64,000 bases of DNA from Oxalobacteraceae bacterium (GCA_013284265.1 JABTBR010000009.1:1-64000), one strand, 5' to 3'. Shown: positions 1 through 9,025, counted from the stretch's first letter. Notes: generated from the sequence alone by a model not told the origin. Numbers and translations are program-made.

Positions 1-43
1 TGGGTTCTAAAAGCTCCGTGGCACGCTTAAGTTAGCGGCATTC

Positions 44-127
44 GGGTCAGACCCAGGGTCCGGGGAGGGGCTACGCCCCGCCTGTCCCTGCGGAACAGGC
101 CCCCGGCTCTTTTGCCGTAGGTTTAAA
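44..127. repeat. Intergenic palindromic element, copy 1 (long form, left arm degenerate)
   Basis: This is a long-form copy of a repeat found ten times in the window. It holds GGGTCAGACCC, a GGGGAGGGGCTACGCCCC hairpin core, a CCTGTCCC...GGAACAGG hairpin, and ends in GGCTCTTTTGCCGTAGG. The usual AACCCACGGC left arm is missing or diverged. It lies upstream of gmk, outside any credible gene. Confidence 0.7.
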
Positions 128-182
128 ACGCGCCGGCGGCCCCTTGGCGGCGATCTGGTTGAGCGCTCGCGGCGGAAACTTA

Positions 183-283
183 AAACCCACGGCGTAACCC
201 TGGGGTCAGACCCAGGGTCCGGGGAGGGGCTGCGCCCCGCCTGTCCCTGCGGAACAGGCCCCCGGCTCTTTGCCCTGGGTTTT
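183..283. repeat. Intergenic palindromic element, copy 2 (long form)
   Basis: The copy opens with AACCCACGGCGTAACCCTGG, followed by GGGGTCAGACCC and the same GC-rich hairpin core as copy 1. It closes with GGCTCTTTGCCCTGGGTT, where the usual GCCGTGGGTT arm has a C instead of G. Copies 1 and 2 lie about 55 bp apart and look like a local duplication. Confidence 0.8.
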
Positions 284-287
284 AAGC

Positions 288-415
288 GCGCCGGCGGCAC
301 CTTGGCAGCGTTTCGGCATGCGCCGGCGGCACCTTGGCAGTGTTTCGACATGCTCCAGTGGCACCTTGGCAGTGTTTCGACATGCGCCGGCGGCAGCTTG
401 GCGGCGCTCCGGCTT
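288..415. repeat. Tandem array, four 32-bp units
   Basis: Four consecutive 32-bp units start at 288, 320, 352 and 384. Each begins GCGCCGGCGGCACCTTGGCA or a close variant; units 1-3 end in CAT and unit 4, the most diverged, ends in CTT. The array abuts the right end of palindromic copy 2, and similar CCGGCGGC...GGCGG sequence flanks other copies of that element. Short reading frames crossing it on both strands are by-products of the repeat. Confidence 0.85.
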
Positions 416-443
416 GCGCCTGCGCAGGACAGCACGCAGAAGG

Positions 444-472
444 TGGATACAATTCGTTGCTCTTGGTAAAAT
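444..472 (+). promoter_or_regulatory. Candidate sigma-70 promoter of gmk
   Basis: TGGATA (444-449, four of six matches to TTGACA) is separated by 17 bp from TAAAAT (467-472, five of six matches to TATAAT). The pair ends about 40 bp before the gmk start and is the only good match between the repeat block and the gene. Confidence 0.5.
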
Positions 473-512
473 ACGCCTTTGGGCGACCATGCCTGTGTTA
501 GGAAAGATAATC

Positions 513-1151
513 ATGAGCCAACCTTCCGCCTTTTCGGGCAGCCTGTTCATGGTGGTGGCGCCTTCGGGCGCGGGGAAATCGACCCTGGTCAATGCGCTGC
601 TGGCGCAGGAGCCGGCCATCAAGCTGTCGATCTCCACCACCACGCGCGCGCCGCGCCCGGGCGAGACCCATGGCGTTCAGTACTACTTCACCAACGCGGA
701 AGACTTCGTCGCGCGCGCCCAGGCCGGAGAATTCCTGGAATGGGCCGAAGTCCATGGCAATTACTACGGCACCTCGCGCATCATGGTCGAGCAGCAGATG
801 AAGTCCGGCACCGACATCCTGCTGGAAATCGATTGGCAGGGCGCACGCCAGGTCAAGAAGCAGTTCCCCCAGGCCGCCGGCATCTTCATCCTGCCGCCGT
901 CGATCGATGCGCTGGAAGAGCGCCTGAACAAGCGCGCCACCGACGAACCGCACGTGATTACGCGGCGCCTGCTGGCCGCCGGGGGTGAAATCGCCCACGC
1001 TCCCGAGTTCGAGTATGTTATTATCAACCAAGAATTTCCGGTCGCCTTGTCCGAGCTGAGCGCGATCGTCCGAGCGGCCCGTTGCCGTTTTTCGCAACAA
1101 GCGGCCCGCAACGCATCGCTGTTCGCCCAGCTGGGCATCCACGCTGAATAA
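513..1151 (+). CDS. gmk: Guanylate kinase
   Basis: The 212-residue product phosphorylates GMP to GDP with ATP in the cytosol. The P-loop is at residues 18-24 (SGAGKST). The GMP-binding segment [11 protein letters not shown] lies at about 41-51, followed by the GVQYYF strand; both are hallmarks of the family, and the length is typical. The frame is open back to about 270, but the ATG at 513 has GGAAAG 7 bp upstream and starts just before the first conserved strand. The upstream extension is translated repeat sequence. rpoZ follows 29 bp downstream and then spoT, the usual proteobacterial gmk-rpoZ-spoT order, which links guanine nucleotide supply to the stringent response. Confidence 0.97.
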   Translation: MSQPSAFSGSLFMVVAPSGAGKSTLVNALLAQEPAIKLSISTTTRAPRPGETHGVQYYFTNAEDFVARAQAGEFLEWAEVHGNYYGTSRIMVEQQMKSGTDILLEIDWQGARQVKKQFPQAAGIFILPPSIDALEERLNKRATDEPHVITRRLLAAGGEIAHAPEFEYVIINQEFPVALSELSAIVRAARCRFSQQAARNASLFAQLGIHAE

Positions 1152-1180
1152 ATACCACACCAAGATTGTTAGGAGTTAAG

Positions 1181-1384
1181 ATGGCCCGTATTACGATTGA
1201 AGATTGTCTGAAAACCATTCCGAACCGCTTTCAGCTGACCCTGGCCGCGACCTATCGCGCCCGCCAGCTGTTGCAAGGCCATACCCCTAAGGTAGAAGCC
1301 AAAGACAAGCCTACCGTCGTCGCGCTGCGTGAAATCGCCGCCGGCAAAGTCGGTCTGGAAATGTTGAAAAAGGTCCCAATGTAA
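1181..1384 (+). CDS. rpoZ: RNA polymerase omega subunit
   Basis: This 67-residue protein helps assemble and stabilise RNA polymerase and forms part of a ppGpp site in proteobacteria. It begins [10 protein letters not shown], the family signature, and carries the conserved NRFQL and [10 protein letters not shown] segments. The ATG at 1181 has AGGAG at 1171-1175; an in-frame TTG at 1166 is a less likely start. A short hairpin (TTCGGGA/TCCCGAA, 1385-1406) follows the stop but has no T-run, so read-through into spoT is likely. Confidence 0.96.
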   Translation: MARITIEDCLKTIPNRFQLTLAATYRARQLLQGHTPKVEAKDKPTVVALREIAAGKVGLEMLKKVPM

Positions 1385-1475
1385 TTCGGGACCCTGCGTT
1401 CCCGAAGCGTGGAATGGTTCGTTCAGACTCTCTGATAGCTTTTTGACCCACTCACCGCGACGGAACGCACCCAGT

Positions 1476-3776
1476 ATGAATCTGACACCGGCCGACCCGA
1501 CCATCACCGGCAAGCCCGCTACGCGGACCAAGAACTCGGCCAGCGCGCCGGGTACAGTCACGTCCGGCCCCGGTGCAACGCCTGGCGCTGCCGCCAACGT
1601 CTCCCCCTCCCCGCTGGCCACCCCGACCCTGACGGCCGGCGTCGCCTCCATGACCCATCTGACCGAAACGCTGGCCGAGTACATGAGCCCGGCCGACCTG
1701 AAGAAGGTCAAGGAAGCCTACCGCTTCTCCGACGAGATGCACCTGGGCCAGTTGCGCAAGTCGGGCGAGCCGTATATCTCGCACCCGATCGCGGTGGCCG
1801 AGATCTGCGCCGAATGGAAGCTCGACGCCCAGGCCATCATGGCAGCCCTGCTGCACGATGTGATGGAAGACCAGGACGTCAAGAAGGATGAGCTGATCGA
1901 GCGCTTCGGCGCGCCGGTGGCCAGCCTGGTCGACGGCCTGTCCAAGCTGGAAAAAATCGAGTTCCAGAGCCAGATCGAGGCACAGGCGGAAAACTTCCGC
2001 AAGATGCTGCTGGCCATGGCCTCGGACGTGCGCGTGATCCTGATCAAGCTGGCCGACCGCCTGCACAATATGCGCACGCTGGAAGTGATGGCGCCGGCCA
2101 AGAAGGTGCGTACCGCCAGCGAGACCATGGAAGTGTATGTGCCGATCGCGCACCGCCTCGGCCTGAACAATATCTACCGTGAACTGCAGGATCTGTCCTT
2201 CTCGCACCTGTATCCGCTGCGCTACCGCACGCTGGCCAAGGCCGTCAAGGCGGCGCGCGGCAACCGCCGCGAAGTGGTCAAGAAGATCCTGGAGTCGGTC
2301 AAGAACACCCTGGCGATGGCCAATATCGAGGCCGAAGTCTATGGCCGCGAGAAAACCCTGTACGGCATCTACCGCAAGATGCGCGGCAAGCGCCTGTCGT
2401 TCTCGCAGGTGCTCGACGTGTACGGCTTCCGCGTGGTGGTCGACAGCTTCCCCAACTGCTATGTGGCGCTGGGCACGCTGCACTCGCTGTACAAGCCGAT
2501 GCCGGGCAAGTTCAAGGACTATATCGCGATCCGCAAACTGAACGGCTACCAGTCGCTGCACACGACCCTGATCGGCCCTTACGGCACCCCGGTGGAATTC
2601 CAGATCCGCACCCAGGAAATGCACCGCACCGCCGAATCCGGCGTGGCCGCACACTGGTTGTACAAGAACGGCGAATCGAACCTGACCGATTTGCAGCAGC
2701 GCACCCATGCGTGGCTGCAGTCGCTGCTCGACATCCAGCAGCAGACCGGCGACTCGGCCGAATTCCTGGAACACGTCAAGGTCGACCTGTTCCCCGATTC
2801 GGTCTACGTGTTCACGCCGAAATCGAAGATCATCGCCCTGCCGCGCGGCGCCACCCCGATCGACTTCGCCTATTCGATCCACACCGGCATCGGCGACCAT
2901 ACCGTGTCGGTCAACATCAATAACGAACCGGCCTCGCTGCGCACCGAACTGCGCAATGGCGACATCGTCGAGATCGTCACCGACACCAATTCGCGGCCCA
3001 GCCCGACCTGGTTGTCCTTCGTACGCACCGGCAAGGCGCGTTCGGCGATCCGCCACCACCTGCGCACCATCAACCTGCCCGAATCGATCACGCTGGGCCA
3101 GCAACTGCTGTCGCAGGCGCTGACCACGCTGGGCCTCAATCCGGTGCTGGACGACCATCTGATCGAACGCCTGCTCAACGAATCGAGCGCCAAGGCGCTC
3201 GACGAGCTGTATGCCGACATCGGCATCGGCAAGCGCATGGCGGCGCTGGTGGCGCGCCATATCTTCGGCCTGATCGGCGGCGAATCGGCCAGCGTGCCGA
3301 TCGACCACAATAGCGCGGCCGAACTCGACCCGGTCACCATTTGCGGCAGCGAAGGCGTGTCCGTGCAACTGGCCCAGTGCTGCCTGCCGATTCCGGGCGA
3401 CCTGATCATCGGCCAGCTGCGCCGCGACCAGGGCTTGCAGGTGCATACCAGCGACTGTTCGCTGGCCAAGCGCCAGCGCGTCAAGGAACCGGACCGCTGG
3501 ATCGCCGTGCGCTGGGGAACTGAGCTGAACCGCCGTTTCGACTGCCGCATCAAGCTGCTGATCAATAACGAGAAAGGCATCCTGGCGCGGGTCGCGGCCG
3601 AGATCGGTGAATCCGACGCCAACATCACCTATGTGGGCATGGATGAGGATAAGGAACACGTGCTGCACCAGTTGCGCTTCACCATACAGGTGAAGGACCG
3701 GGTGCATCTGGCCGGGCTGCTGCGCAATGTGCGGCGGGTGGTCGGGGTCAACCGGATTTTGCGCGAGCGCAGCTAG
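1476..3776 (+). CDS. spoT: Bifunctional (p)ppGpp synthetase/hydrolase (SpoT/Rel)
   Basis: The 766-residue product makes and degrades the alarmone (p)ppGpp. The HD hydrolase domain has its catalytic H-D at 127-128 (LLHDVMED). The synthetase domain follows with YGREKTLYGIYRKM, KDYIAIRKLNGYQSLH and EFQIRT. Then come a TGS domain (VFTPKSKIIALPRGATPIDF) and a C-terminal ACT domain (INNEKGILARVAAEIGESDA). Both catalytic halves look intact, so I call SpoT rather than RelA. ATG 1476 gives about 58 low-complexity Pro/Thr/Ala residues before the conserved part. A second ATG at 1650 (MTHLTETLAEYM) would give a normal-length protein, so the start is uncertain. A TTG at 1443 is also in frame. Confidence 0.96.
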   Translation: MNLTPADPTITGKPATRTKNSASAPGTVTSGPGATPGAAANVSPSPLATPTLTAGVASMTHLTETLAEYMSPADLKKVKEAYRFSDEMHLGQLRKSGEPYISHPIAVAEICAEWKLDAQAIMAALLHDVMEDQDVKKDELIERFGAPVASLVDGLSKLEKIEFQSQIEAQAENFRKMLLAMASDVRVILIKLADRLHNMRTLEVMAPAKKVRTASETMEVYVPIAHRLGLNNIYRELQDLSFSHLYPLRYRTLAKAVKAARGNRREVVKKILESVKNTLAMANIEAEVYGREKTLYGIYRKMRGKRLSFSQVLDVYGFRVVVDSFPNCYVALGTLHSLYKPMPGKFKDYIAIRKLNGYQSLHTTLIGPYGTPVEFQIRTQEMHRTAESGVAAHWLYKNGESNLTDLQQRTHAWLQSLLDIQQQTGDSAEFLEHVKVDLFPDSVYVFTPKSKIIALPRGATPIDFAYSIHTGIGDHTVSVNINNEPASLRTELRNGDIVEIVTDTNSRPSPTWLSFVRTGKARSAIRHHLRTINLPESITLGQQLLSQALTTLGLNPVLDDHLIERLLNESSAKALDELYADIGIGKRMAALVARHIFGLIGGESASVPIDHNSAAELDPVTICGSEGVSVQLAQCCLPIPGDLIIGQLRRDQGLQVHTSDCSLAKRQRVKEPDRWIAVRWGTELNRRFDCRIKLLINNEKGILARVAAEIGESDANITYVGMDEDKEHVLHQLRFTIQVKDRVHLAGLLRNVRRVVGVNRILRERS

Positions 3777-3813
3777 CGCGATCTAAAGCCTAGGGGCCGC
3801 TGGCGCCCGCTTG

Positions 3814-3912
3814 AACCCACGGCGTAACCCTGGGGTCTGACCCAGGGTCCGGGGAGGGGCTGCGCCCCGCCTGTCCCTGCGGAACAGGCCCCCGGCTCTT
3901 TGCCGTGGGTTC
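3814..3912. repeat. Intergenic palindromic element, copy 3 (long form)
   Basis: This long copy has perfect outer arms (AACCCACGGC / GCCGTGGGTT), GGGGTCTGACCC, and both GC-rich internal hairpins. It lies between the convergent genes spoT and greB, where a bidirectional terminator would be expected. Confidence 0.9.
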
Positions 3913-3948
3913 TAATACAGCCAGCGGCACCTGGGCGCCGCAAATCGC

Positions 3949-4515
3949 TCACTCCGCCACCGGCGCCGGGTATGTCACTTCCAGAATTTCCAGCTCATCG
4001 GCCCCGTGTGGGGTCTGCAAGGTGATCAAATCGCCTTCGCGCGCCTTGGTGATGGCGCGCGCCACCGGCGCCACCCAGCTGATCTTGCCGTTCAAGGGAT
4101 CAAGCTCATCAATACCAACGATGGTGATGGTGCGCGTCTCGCCCGCCTGATTGGCATAGGTGACCGTGGCGCCAAAGAACACCTGGTCGCTGCCATGGTG
4201 CACGCTGGGGTCGACCACGGCCGCCAGGTCCATGCGCTTGGTCAGGAAACGGATGCGCCTGTCGATCTCGCGCAGGCGCCGCTTGCCGTAGATATAGTCG
4301 CCGTTCTCGGAACGGTCGCCGTTGGACGCGGCCCAGTGCACGATGCGCACGACCTCGGGCCGGTCGACATCGATCAGCTGCAGCAGCTCATTCTTGATGC
4401 GCTGGTAGCCCGCCGGGGTGATGTAGTTCTTGGAACCGGGCGGGATGGCCAGGGCCAGCGCGGCGGCCTCTTCGTCATCGTCGTTGTCCGATTCTTTTAC
4501 AAATGCTTTGTTCAT
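3949..4515 (-). CDS. greB: Transcription elongation factor GreB
   Basis: The 188-residue product rescues backtracked RNA polymerase by stimulating transcript cleavage. The N-terminal coiled coil carries the Gre signature: ITPAGYQRIKNEL, then GDRSENGDYIYGKRRLREID and RRIRFLTKRM. The GDYIYGKRRLREID form is typical of GreB rather than GreA. A C-terminal FKBP-like domain follows (VFFGATVTYA, ISWVAPVARAI). There is an acidic N-terminal extension (residues 8-17, rich in D and E). It is monocistronic, convergent with spoT and divergent from the membrane-protein gene at 4621. Confidence 0.95.
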   Translation of the reverse strand: MNKAFVKESDNDDDEEAAALALAIPPGSKNYITPAGYQRIKNELLQLIDVDRPEVVRIVHWAASNGDRSENGDYIYGKRRLREIDRRIRFLTKRMDLAAVVDPSVHHGSDQVFFGATVTYANQAGETRTITIVGIDELDPLNGKISWVAPVARAITKAREGDLITLQTPHGADELEILEVTYPAPVAE

Positions 4516-4620
4516 GATCCCATTGTAGCGGCTAGGCCGGCGGCACGTAGCGCTGTTTAAGGCAGGCTTCAGGCTTTTTCACGTATCATCGCTGCTAGCC
4601 CAGCCAACCCGGCACTGTCG

Positions 4621-5208
4621 ATGAAACGTTTCCACTATCTTTACCGCCTGCGCCGCCTGCTGCTCGCCCCGCTGATCTATCTGGCGGCCCTGCTGCTGAT
4701 CCTGGAGGACTGGCTGTGGGATCTGGGCGCGCGCCTGATGGGCCAGCTGGCGCGCCTGCCCCTGCTGCGCCAGCTCGAAGCCTGGATCCAGACCCTGCGC
4801 CCGCGTAACGCGCTGCTGCTGTTCATGCTGCCGGCCGTGCTACTGTTTCCCGTCAAGCTGCTGGCCCTGTATGCGATGGCGCACGGGCATGCGCTGCTGG
4901 GCGTCTCCGTCATTATCGCGGCCAAGGTGGCCGGCGCGGCGGCGGTGGCCCGCCTCTACCTGCTGACCCGTCCCCTGCTGATGACCATCGTCTGGTTCGC
5001 CCGCCTGCTGGGCTGGTTCGTACCGCTGAAGGAACGCTGGATCGCGCGCCTGCGCGCCAGCAAGCCCTGGCGCGAGATCCAGGCCCTGCTGGCCGCCGTG
5101 CGCGGCCGCCTGCGCGCGCTGCGCCCGGCCGGGCGGCGCTCCAGCGCCAGGCTGCTGCGCATCCTGCGCCGCTTCACGGCGCGCTGGCGCGCGCGTAATC
5201 GTCCTTGA
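4621..5208 (+). CDS. Hypothetical membrane protein with basic C-terminus
   Basis: I do not recognise the family. The 195-residue product has hydrophobic segments at about residues 13-29, 63-84, 90-113 and 117-134, consistent with an inner-membrane protein. The last 60 residues are rich in arginine and have no acidic stretch, suggesting a cytoplasmic basic tail. The N-terminus (MKRFHYLYRLRRLLLAPLIY) fits the positive-inside rule. Codon use matches the neighbours, which supports a real gene. It is transcribed divergently from greB and followed by palindromic copy 4. No function is proposed. Confidence 0.75.
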   Translation: MKRFHYLYRLRRLLLAPLIYLAALLLILEDWLWDLGARLMGQLARLPLLRQLEAWIQTLRPRNALLLFMLPAVLLFPVKLLALYAMAHGHALLGVSVIIAAKVAGAAAVARLYLLTRPLLMTIVWFARLLGWFVPLKERWIARLRASKPWREIQALLAAVRGRLRALRPAGRRSSARLLRILRRFTARWRARNRP

Positions 5209-5263
5209 TACATCTATGATCTGTGCCGAGGAAAATACTTAACCGGCCGCTGGCATCTGCTTG

Positions 5264-5326
5264 AACCCACGGCAAAGAGCCGGGGTCTGACCCGCCGGGT
5301 CGGACCCCAGGGGTACGCCGTAGGTT
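5264..5326. repeat. Intergenic palindromic element, copy 4 (short form)
   Basis: This short copy in reverse orientation starts AACCCACGGCAAAGAGC. It contains GGGGTCTGACCC and GGGTCGGACCCC (one mismatch in the inner arm) and ends TACGCCGTAGGTT. It separates two rightward genes. Confidence 0.85.
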
Positions 5327-5413
5327 CAAGCGGTAGCCGGCGGCCCGCGAGCGGCGATTTTTCTTTAACCTGACGGCATTACAACCAGACCGCGCTTTTA
5401 CCCAGACGACACC

Positions 5414-6586
5414 ATGAATACAGCCGCACATCCGCCCGCCGACACCACCACGCTGGCCGCCGAACTGGAACAGGTCCAGTCGCGCTTTAACGCCATCGTC
5501 ACCAACACGCCCGGCCTGGTCTACCAGTTCGTGCTGCGCGCCGACGGCAGCGTCTGCTTCCCCTATCTGAGCGACGGCTGCCAGCCCCTGCTGGGCCTGA
5601 CCGCCAGCGAACTGGGCCAGCAGCCGGCCCGCTTCCTCGACCTGATCCTGCCCGAGGACCGCCAGTCCTACCGCGATTCGATGCAAGCCTCGGCCGACGC
5701 GCTGTGGAGCTGGAACTGGGAAGGCCGGATCTGGATCGATGCCTGGAAAGACGTCAAATGGATCAATCTGCGCGCCAGCCCGCGCGCGCTGGCCGATGCG
5801 GCGGTGCAGTGGGAAGGCATCATGACCAATATCACCGAGAGCAAGCTCGAGCAGCTGGAAGTGCGCCACTCGCGCGCCCGGCTGGCCGAGCTGACCGCCC
5901 ACATCGAAAAGGTCAAGGAACAGGAGCGCACCCGCATCGCCCGCGAAATCCACGACGACCTGGGCGGCAACCTGACGGCGATCAAGATGGCGCTGGCGAT
6001 GCTGTCCAAGCGCCTGCCGCCGGACGATGCCGAGGTGCACGAAAAAGCCGTCTACGTCGATTCCCTGGTGGACCGCACCATCGACGCGGTACACCGCATC
6101 TCCCACGATCTGCGGCCCTCGATGCTGGACCTGGGCATCGTCGCGGCGCTGGAATGGCAGTTCAAGGAGTTCGAGAAGAACACCGGCCTCGATTGCAGCT
6201 TCAGCTCGAACCGCAAGGAAATCGACCTGGGCCTGGATCAGGCCACCACCCTGTTCCGCATTTTCCAGGAAGCGCTGACGAATATTGTCAAACATGCCAA
6301 TGCGAGCCGGGTCAGCGTGAAACTGGCGCGTACCCGCCATTCGGTCAGCCTGAAGGTGAGCGACAACGGCAGCGGCATCTGGCAGGCCGACCGCGCCAAG
6401 CCGAATTCCTTCGGCATTCGCGGCATGGTGGAAAGGGCACGCGCGCTGGGCGGCACCCTGACGCTGACCCATGCGCCGGGCGGCGGAACTGTGGTGGCGA
6501 TCAAAATAAAGTTGGATGGCGCGCGCGAAGTGCTCATGGCGGGCGCGAGCGGGGCTACAATAGCAAATATTGCCCCGCCGAAATAG
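5414..6586 (+). CDS. Soluble PAS-domain sensor histidine kinase (NarL-partner type)
   Basis: The 390-residue product has no membrane segment, so it should sense an intracellular signal. A PAS-like domain covers about residues 25-145. The dimerisation/phosphoacceptor region follows with ERTRIAREIHDDLGGNL, the HisKA_3 signature; H180 is the expected phosphorylated histidine. The ATPase domain shows EALTNIVKHA (N box), DNGSGI (G1) and FGIRGMVERARALGG (G2). The stop lies 9 bp before the response regulator at 6596, so the two form one operon. The signal and targets cannot be read from the sequence. The start ATG follows a weak Shine-Dalgarno region. Confidence 0.9.
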   Translation: MNTAAHPPADTTTLAAELEQVQSRFNAIVTNTPGLVYQFVLRADGSVCFPYLSDGCQPLLGLTASELGQQPARFLDLILPEDRQSYRDSMQASADALWSWNWEGRIWIDAWKDVKWINLRASPRALADAAVQWEGIMTNITESKLEQLEVRHSRARLAELTAHIEKVKEQERTRIAREIHDDLGGNLTAIKMALAMLSKRLPPDDAEVHEKAVYVDSLVDRTIDAVHRISHDLRPSMLDLGIVAALEWQFKEFEKNTGLDCSFSSNRKEIDLGLDQATTLFRIFQEALTNIVKHANASRVSVKLARTRHSVSLKVSDNGSGIWQADRAKPNSFGIRGMVERARALGGTLTLTHAPGGGTVVAIKIKLDGAREVLMAGASGATIANIAPPK

Positions 6587-6595
6587 AAACGCCCC

Positions 6596-7243
6596 ATGAC
6601 CGAAAAAACCATCATCAAAGTGTTCATCGCCGACGACCATGCCATCGTGCGCGAGGGACTCAAGCAGATCCTGGCCGAAACGCGCGATATCGTGGTGGCC
6701 GGCGAGGCCGAGAACGGCCTCGACGCCATCAAGCTGTTCCGCAAGTCCGAATGCCAGGTGATGCTGCTCGACATTTCCATGCCCGACCGCAGCGGCATCG
6801 AGGTGCTCAAGCAGATCAAGAAGGAAAAGCCGGAACTGGCGGTGCTGATGCTGTCGATGCACCGCGAGGACCAGTATGCGATCCGCGCGCTCAAGGCCGG
6901 CGCGGCCGGCTATCTGACCAAGCAGAGCGCGCCGAAGGAGCTGGTCACCGCCATCCGCCAGGTTGGCAGCGGCCTGAAGTACATCAGCGCCGCGCTGGCC
7001 CAGGAGCTGGCCAACCACGTCGGCGAAGACCATGAGGCGCCGCCCCACGACGCCCTGTCCGACCGCGAATACCAGACCCTGACGATGATCGCCTCCGGCA
7101 AGACCGTGGGCGCGATCGCCAAGGAGCTGTCGCTGTCGGTCAAGACCGTGAGCGAATACCGGGCCCGGCTGCTGGTCAAGATGAAGCTGAAAAACAGTGC
7201 GGAACTGACACATTACGCGATTAAAAATCAGCTGATCGAGTAA
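6596..7243 (+). CDS. NarL/FixJ-type response regulator
   Basis: The 215-residue product has a receiver domain (IADDHAIVREGLKQIL, phosphoacceptor D59 in LLDISMP, switch Ser in LMLSMHRE, conserved K in YLTKQSAP). A C-terminal LuxR-type helix-turn-helix lies at about 150-212 (LSDREYQTLTMIASGKTV, IAKELSLSVKTVSEYRARLL). It is paired with the kinase just upstream. Regulators of this type bind DNA as phosphorylated dimers; no target operator is identifiable here. Its position next to the flagellar cluster makes a motility role possible but unproven. Confidence 0.92.
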   Translation: MTEKTIIKVFIADDHAIVREGLKQILAETRDIVVAGEAENGLDAIKLFRKSECQVMLLDISMPDRSGIEVLKQIKKEKPELAVLMLSMHREDQYAIRALKAGAAGYLTKQSAPKELVTAIRQVGSGLKYISAALAQELANHVGEDHEAPPHDALSDREYQTLTMIASGKTVGAIAKELSLSVKTVSEYRARLLVKMKLKNSAELTHYAIKNQLIE

Positions 7244-7420
7244 GTCAGCCGCGCTCCGGCTGCTAGAATGAAGAACAGGGTTGGGATGGCTTGCGTGAAT
7301 GCTCATTGATATGCCGCAAAGTAAGATGCTTTCTTGCCCTTAATCAAGAAAATGCCGGACCGAGCACTCACATATCATGGAGCTAGTCAGTAATCCTTTT
7401 CAAAGAGGCTGTGCGCAACC

Positions 7421-9025
7421 ATGTCTAGCAAACCCACCCCGTCCTCCGCGGCGGAGCAGAACCCGGCCGAGATCGCCCGCGAAGCCTTCCGCCGCCTGGC
7501 CACCCGCCGCATCGCCCCGACGCCAGAAGCTTACCGCGACATCTATAACGAAATCGCCGGTGTGGTGGACGCACCTGCCAAAAGCGCTGCGACTACGGCC
7601 ACCGCCCCGCTGGGCAGTGCCGATCCCGGTCCCGAAAGCGTCCTGACCCAGCTGGCCACCCGCCTCAACGACACCCCCGGCGAGCTGGCCGACTTCGGCC
7701 GCCGCTTCAACCGCGCCGTCAAATCGCGCGACTGGGATGGCTACGCCAAGGCACTGTCGCAACTGGTCGACCGCCACATCAAGGTCGGCGAGATGGCGGT
7801 CGACGCCACCATCCCCGACGGCGAACATACCCGCACCCTGCGCGACCTGCTCAGCCGCACCCTGACCTTCGCCGTCGCCTCGCTGCTCAGCGACGCCCCC
7901 GCCCTGTCGGCGGAAGCCGAATCGCTGGGCGCGGCCACCAAGAGCGCCCACAGCGAGGAAGCGCTGTCCGAGATCGCGCTGCGCCTCAAGCAGCTGTGCT
8001 ACCAGATCGAACTCAAGAGCGGCGACACCAATGAACAGCAGGAACTGCTGCTGCGCCTGTTCAAGCTGCTGCTGGAAAACGTCAGCGAGCTGCTCGACGA
8101 CGACAGCTGGCTGCGCGGCCAGATCGATGCGGTGCAAAACCTGATCTCCGGCCCGATCGACCAGCGCGCGCTGGAAGAAGCGACCCGCAGCCTGAAGGAA
8201 GTGATCTACAAGCAGGGCCAGCTCAAGCACAGCCTGAGCGACGTCAAGCTGACCGTCAAGAACATGATGATGACCTTCATCGACCGGCTCGGCCAGGTGG
8301 CCGCCTCCACCGGCGACTTCCACGAGAAGATCGGCGGCTATTCCGAGAAGATCAGCAAGGCCGACAATATCAGCGACCTGAACCAGATCCTCGACGAGGT
8401 GCTGCGCGAAACCCGCCTGGTCCAGACCGAAGCCCTGCGCGCGCGCGACAAGATGGTGCTGGCGCGCCAGGAAGTACAGGACGCGGAAAACCGCATCCAT
8501 ACGCTGGAAGCCAAGCTCCAGCATTTGAGCGAGCTGGTGCGCGAAGACCAGTTGACCGGCAGCCTGAACCGCCGTGGCCTGGACGATGTGTTCGAGCGCG
8601 AAACGGCCCGCTCGGACCGGCGCGGCACGCCGCTGTGCATCGCCATGCTGGACCTGGATGACTTTAAACGCCTGAACGACACCTATGGCCATATCGCCGG
8701 CGACGCCGCCCTCAAGCATCTGGTCAAGATCGTCAAGGATACCTTGCGCTCGATGGATGTGATCGCCCGTTTCGGCGGCGAGGAATTCCTGATCCTGCTG
8801 CCGGAAACCACAGTCGAGGCGGCAGCCCAGACCATGACCCGGCTGCAGCGCGAGCTGACCAAGCACTTCTTCCTGCACGATAACGAGAAAGTGCTGATCA
8901 CCTTCTCGGCCGGGGTCGCGCTGCGCCAGCCCAATGAAGACCAGGGTTCGCTGGTCAAGCGCGCCGATGCGGCCATGTATCAGGCCAAGCAGACGGGCAA
9001 GAACCGGGTGGTGGTGGCGGAGTAG
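7421..9025 (+). CDS. Diguanylate cyclase (GGDEF domain)
   Basis: The 534-residue product should make cyclic di-GMP from two GTP. The last 165 residues form a GGDEF domain: DQLTGSLNRRGLDDVFERE, DLDDFKRLNDTYGHIAGD, and the active-site GGEEF at 452-456. An RxxD inhibitory site lies at R443-D446, five residues before it, so product inhibition is expected. The first 365 residues are helical and predicted coiled coil, contain no transmembrane segment, and resemble uncharacterised N-terminal regions of some betaproteobacterial cyclases. AAAGAGG lies about 12 bp before the ATG. The gene ends in a strong terminator. It may feed the PilZ brake protein at 17114, though that link is inference. Confidence 0.93.
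   Translation: MSSKPTPSSAAEQNPAEIAREAFRRLATRRIAPTPEAYRDIYNEIAGVVDAPAKSAATTATAPLGSADPGPESVLTQLATRLNDTPGELADFGRRFNRAVKSRDWDGYAKALSQLVDRHIKVGEMAVDATIPDGEHTRTLRDLLSRTLTFAVASLLSDAPALSAEAESLGAATKSAHSEEALSEIALRLKQLCYQIELKSGDTNEQQELLLRLFKLLLENVSELLDDDSWLRGQIDAVQNLISGPIDQRALEEATRSLKEVIYKQGQLKHSLSDVKLTVKNMMMTFIDRLGQVAASTGDFHEKIGGYSEKISKADNISDLNQILDEVLRETRLVQTEALRARDKMVLARQEVQDAENRIHTLEAKLQHLSELVREDQLTGSLNRRGLDDVFERETARSDRRGTPLCIAMLDLDDFKRLNDTYGHIAGDAALKHLVKIVKDTLRSMDVIARFGGEEFLILLPETTVEAAAQTMTRLQRELTKHFFLHDNEKVLITFSAGVALRQPNEDQGSLVKRADAAMYQAKQTGKNRVVVAE

Larger units (their letters stand above)
1..443. other. Non-coding left edge, filled by repeats
   Basis: No gene is supported here. The stretch contains palindromic copies 1 and 2 and the 32-bp tandem array. 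Reading frames on both strands translate repeat sequence into Pro/Arg/Ala-rich text without family resemblance. Confidence 0.75.

Noticed and set aside
270-512. N-terminal extension of guanylate kinase from position 270
   Set aside because: It translates the 32-bp tandem repeats and the promoter; the ATG at 513 has a Shine-Dalgarno and gives the standard protein length.
1385-1406. Hairpin after rpoZ as a terminator
   Set aside because: It is a seven-bp stem with no T-run, and gmk-rpoZ-spoT are normally co-transcribed.
1452-3707. 751-codon minus-strand frame opposite spoT, and similar long frames opposite 5174-7306, 7400-9040 and 39500-42556
   Set aside because: These are GC-rich shadow frames of well-supported genes, with His/Arg/Gln/Gly-rich composition typical of antisense translation.
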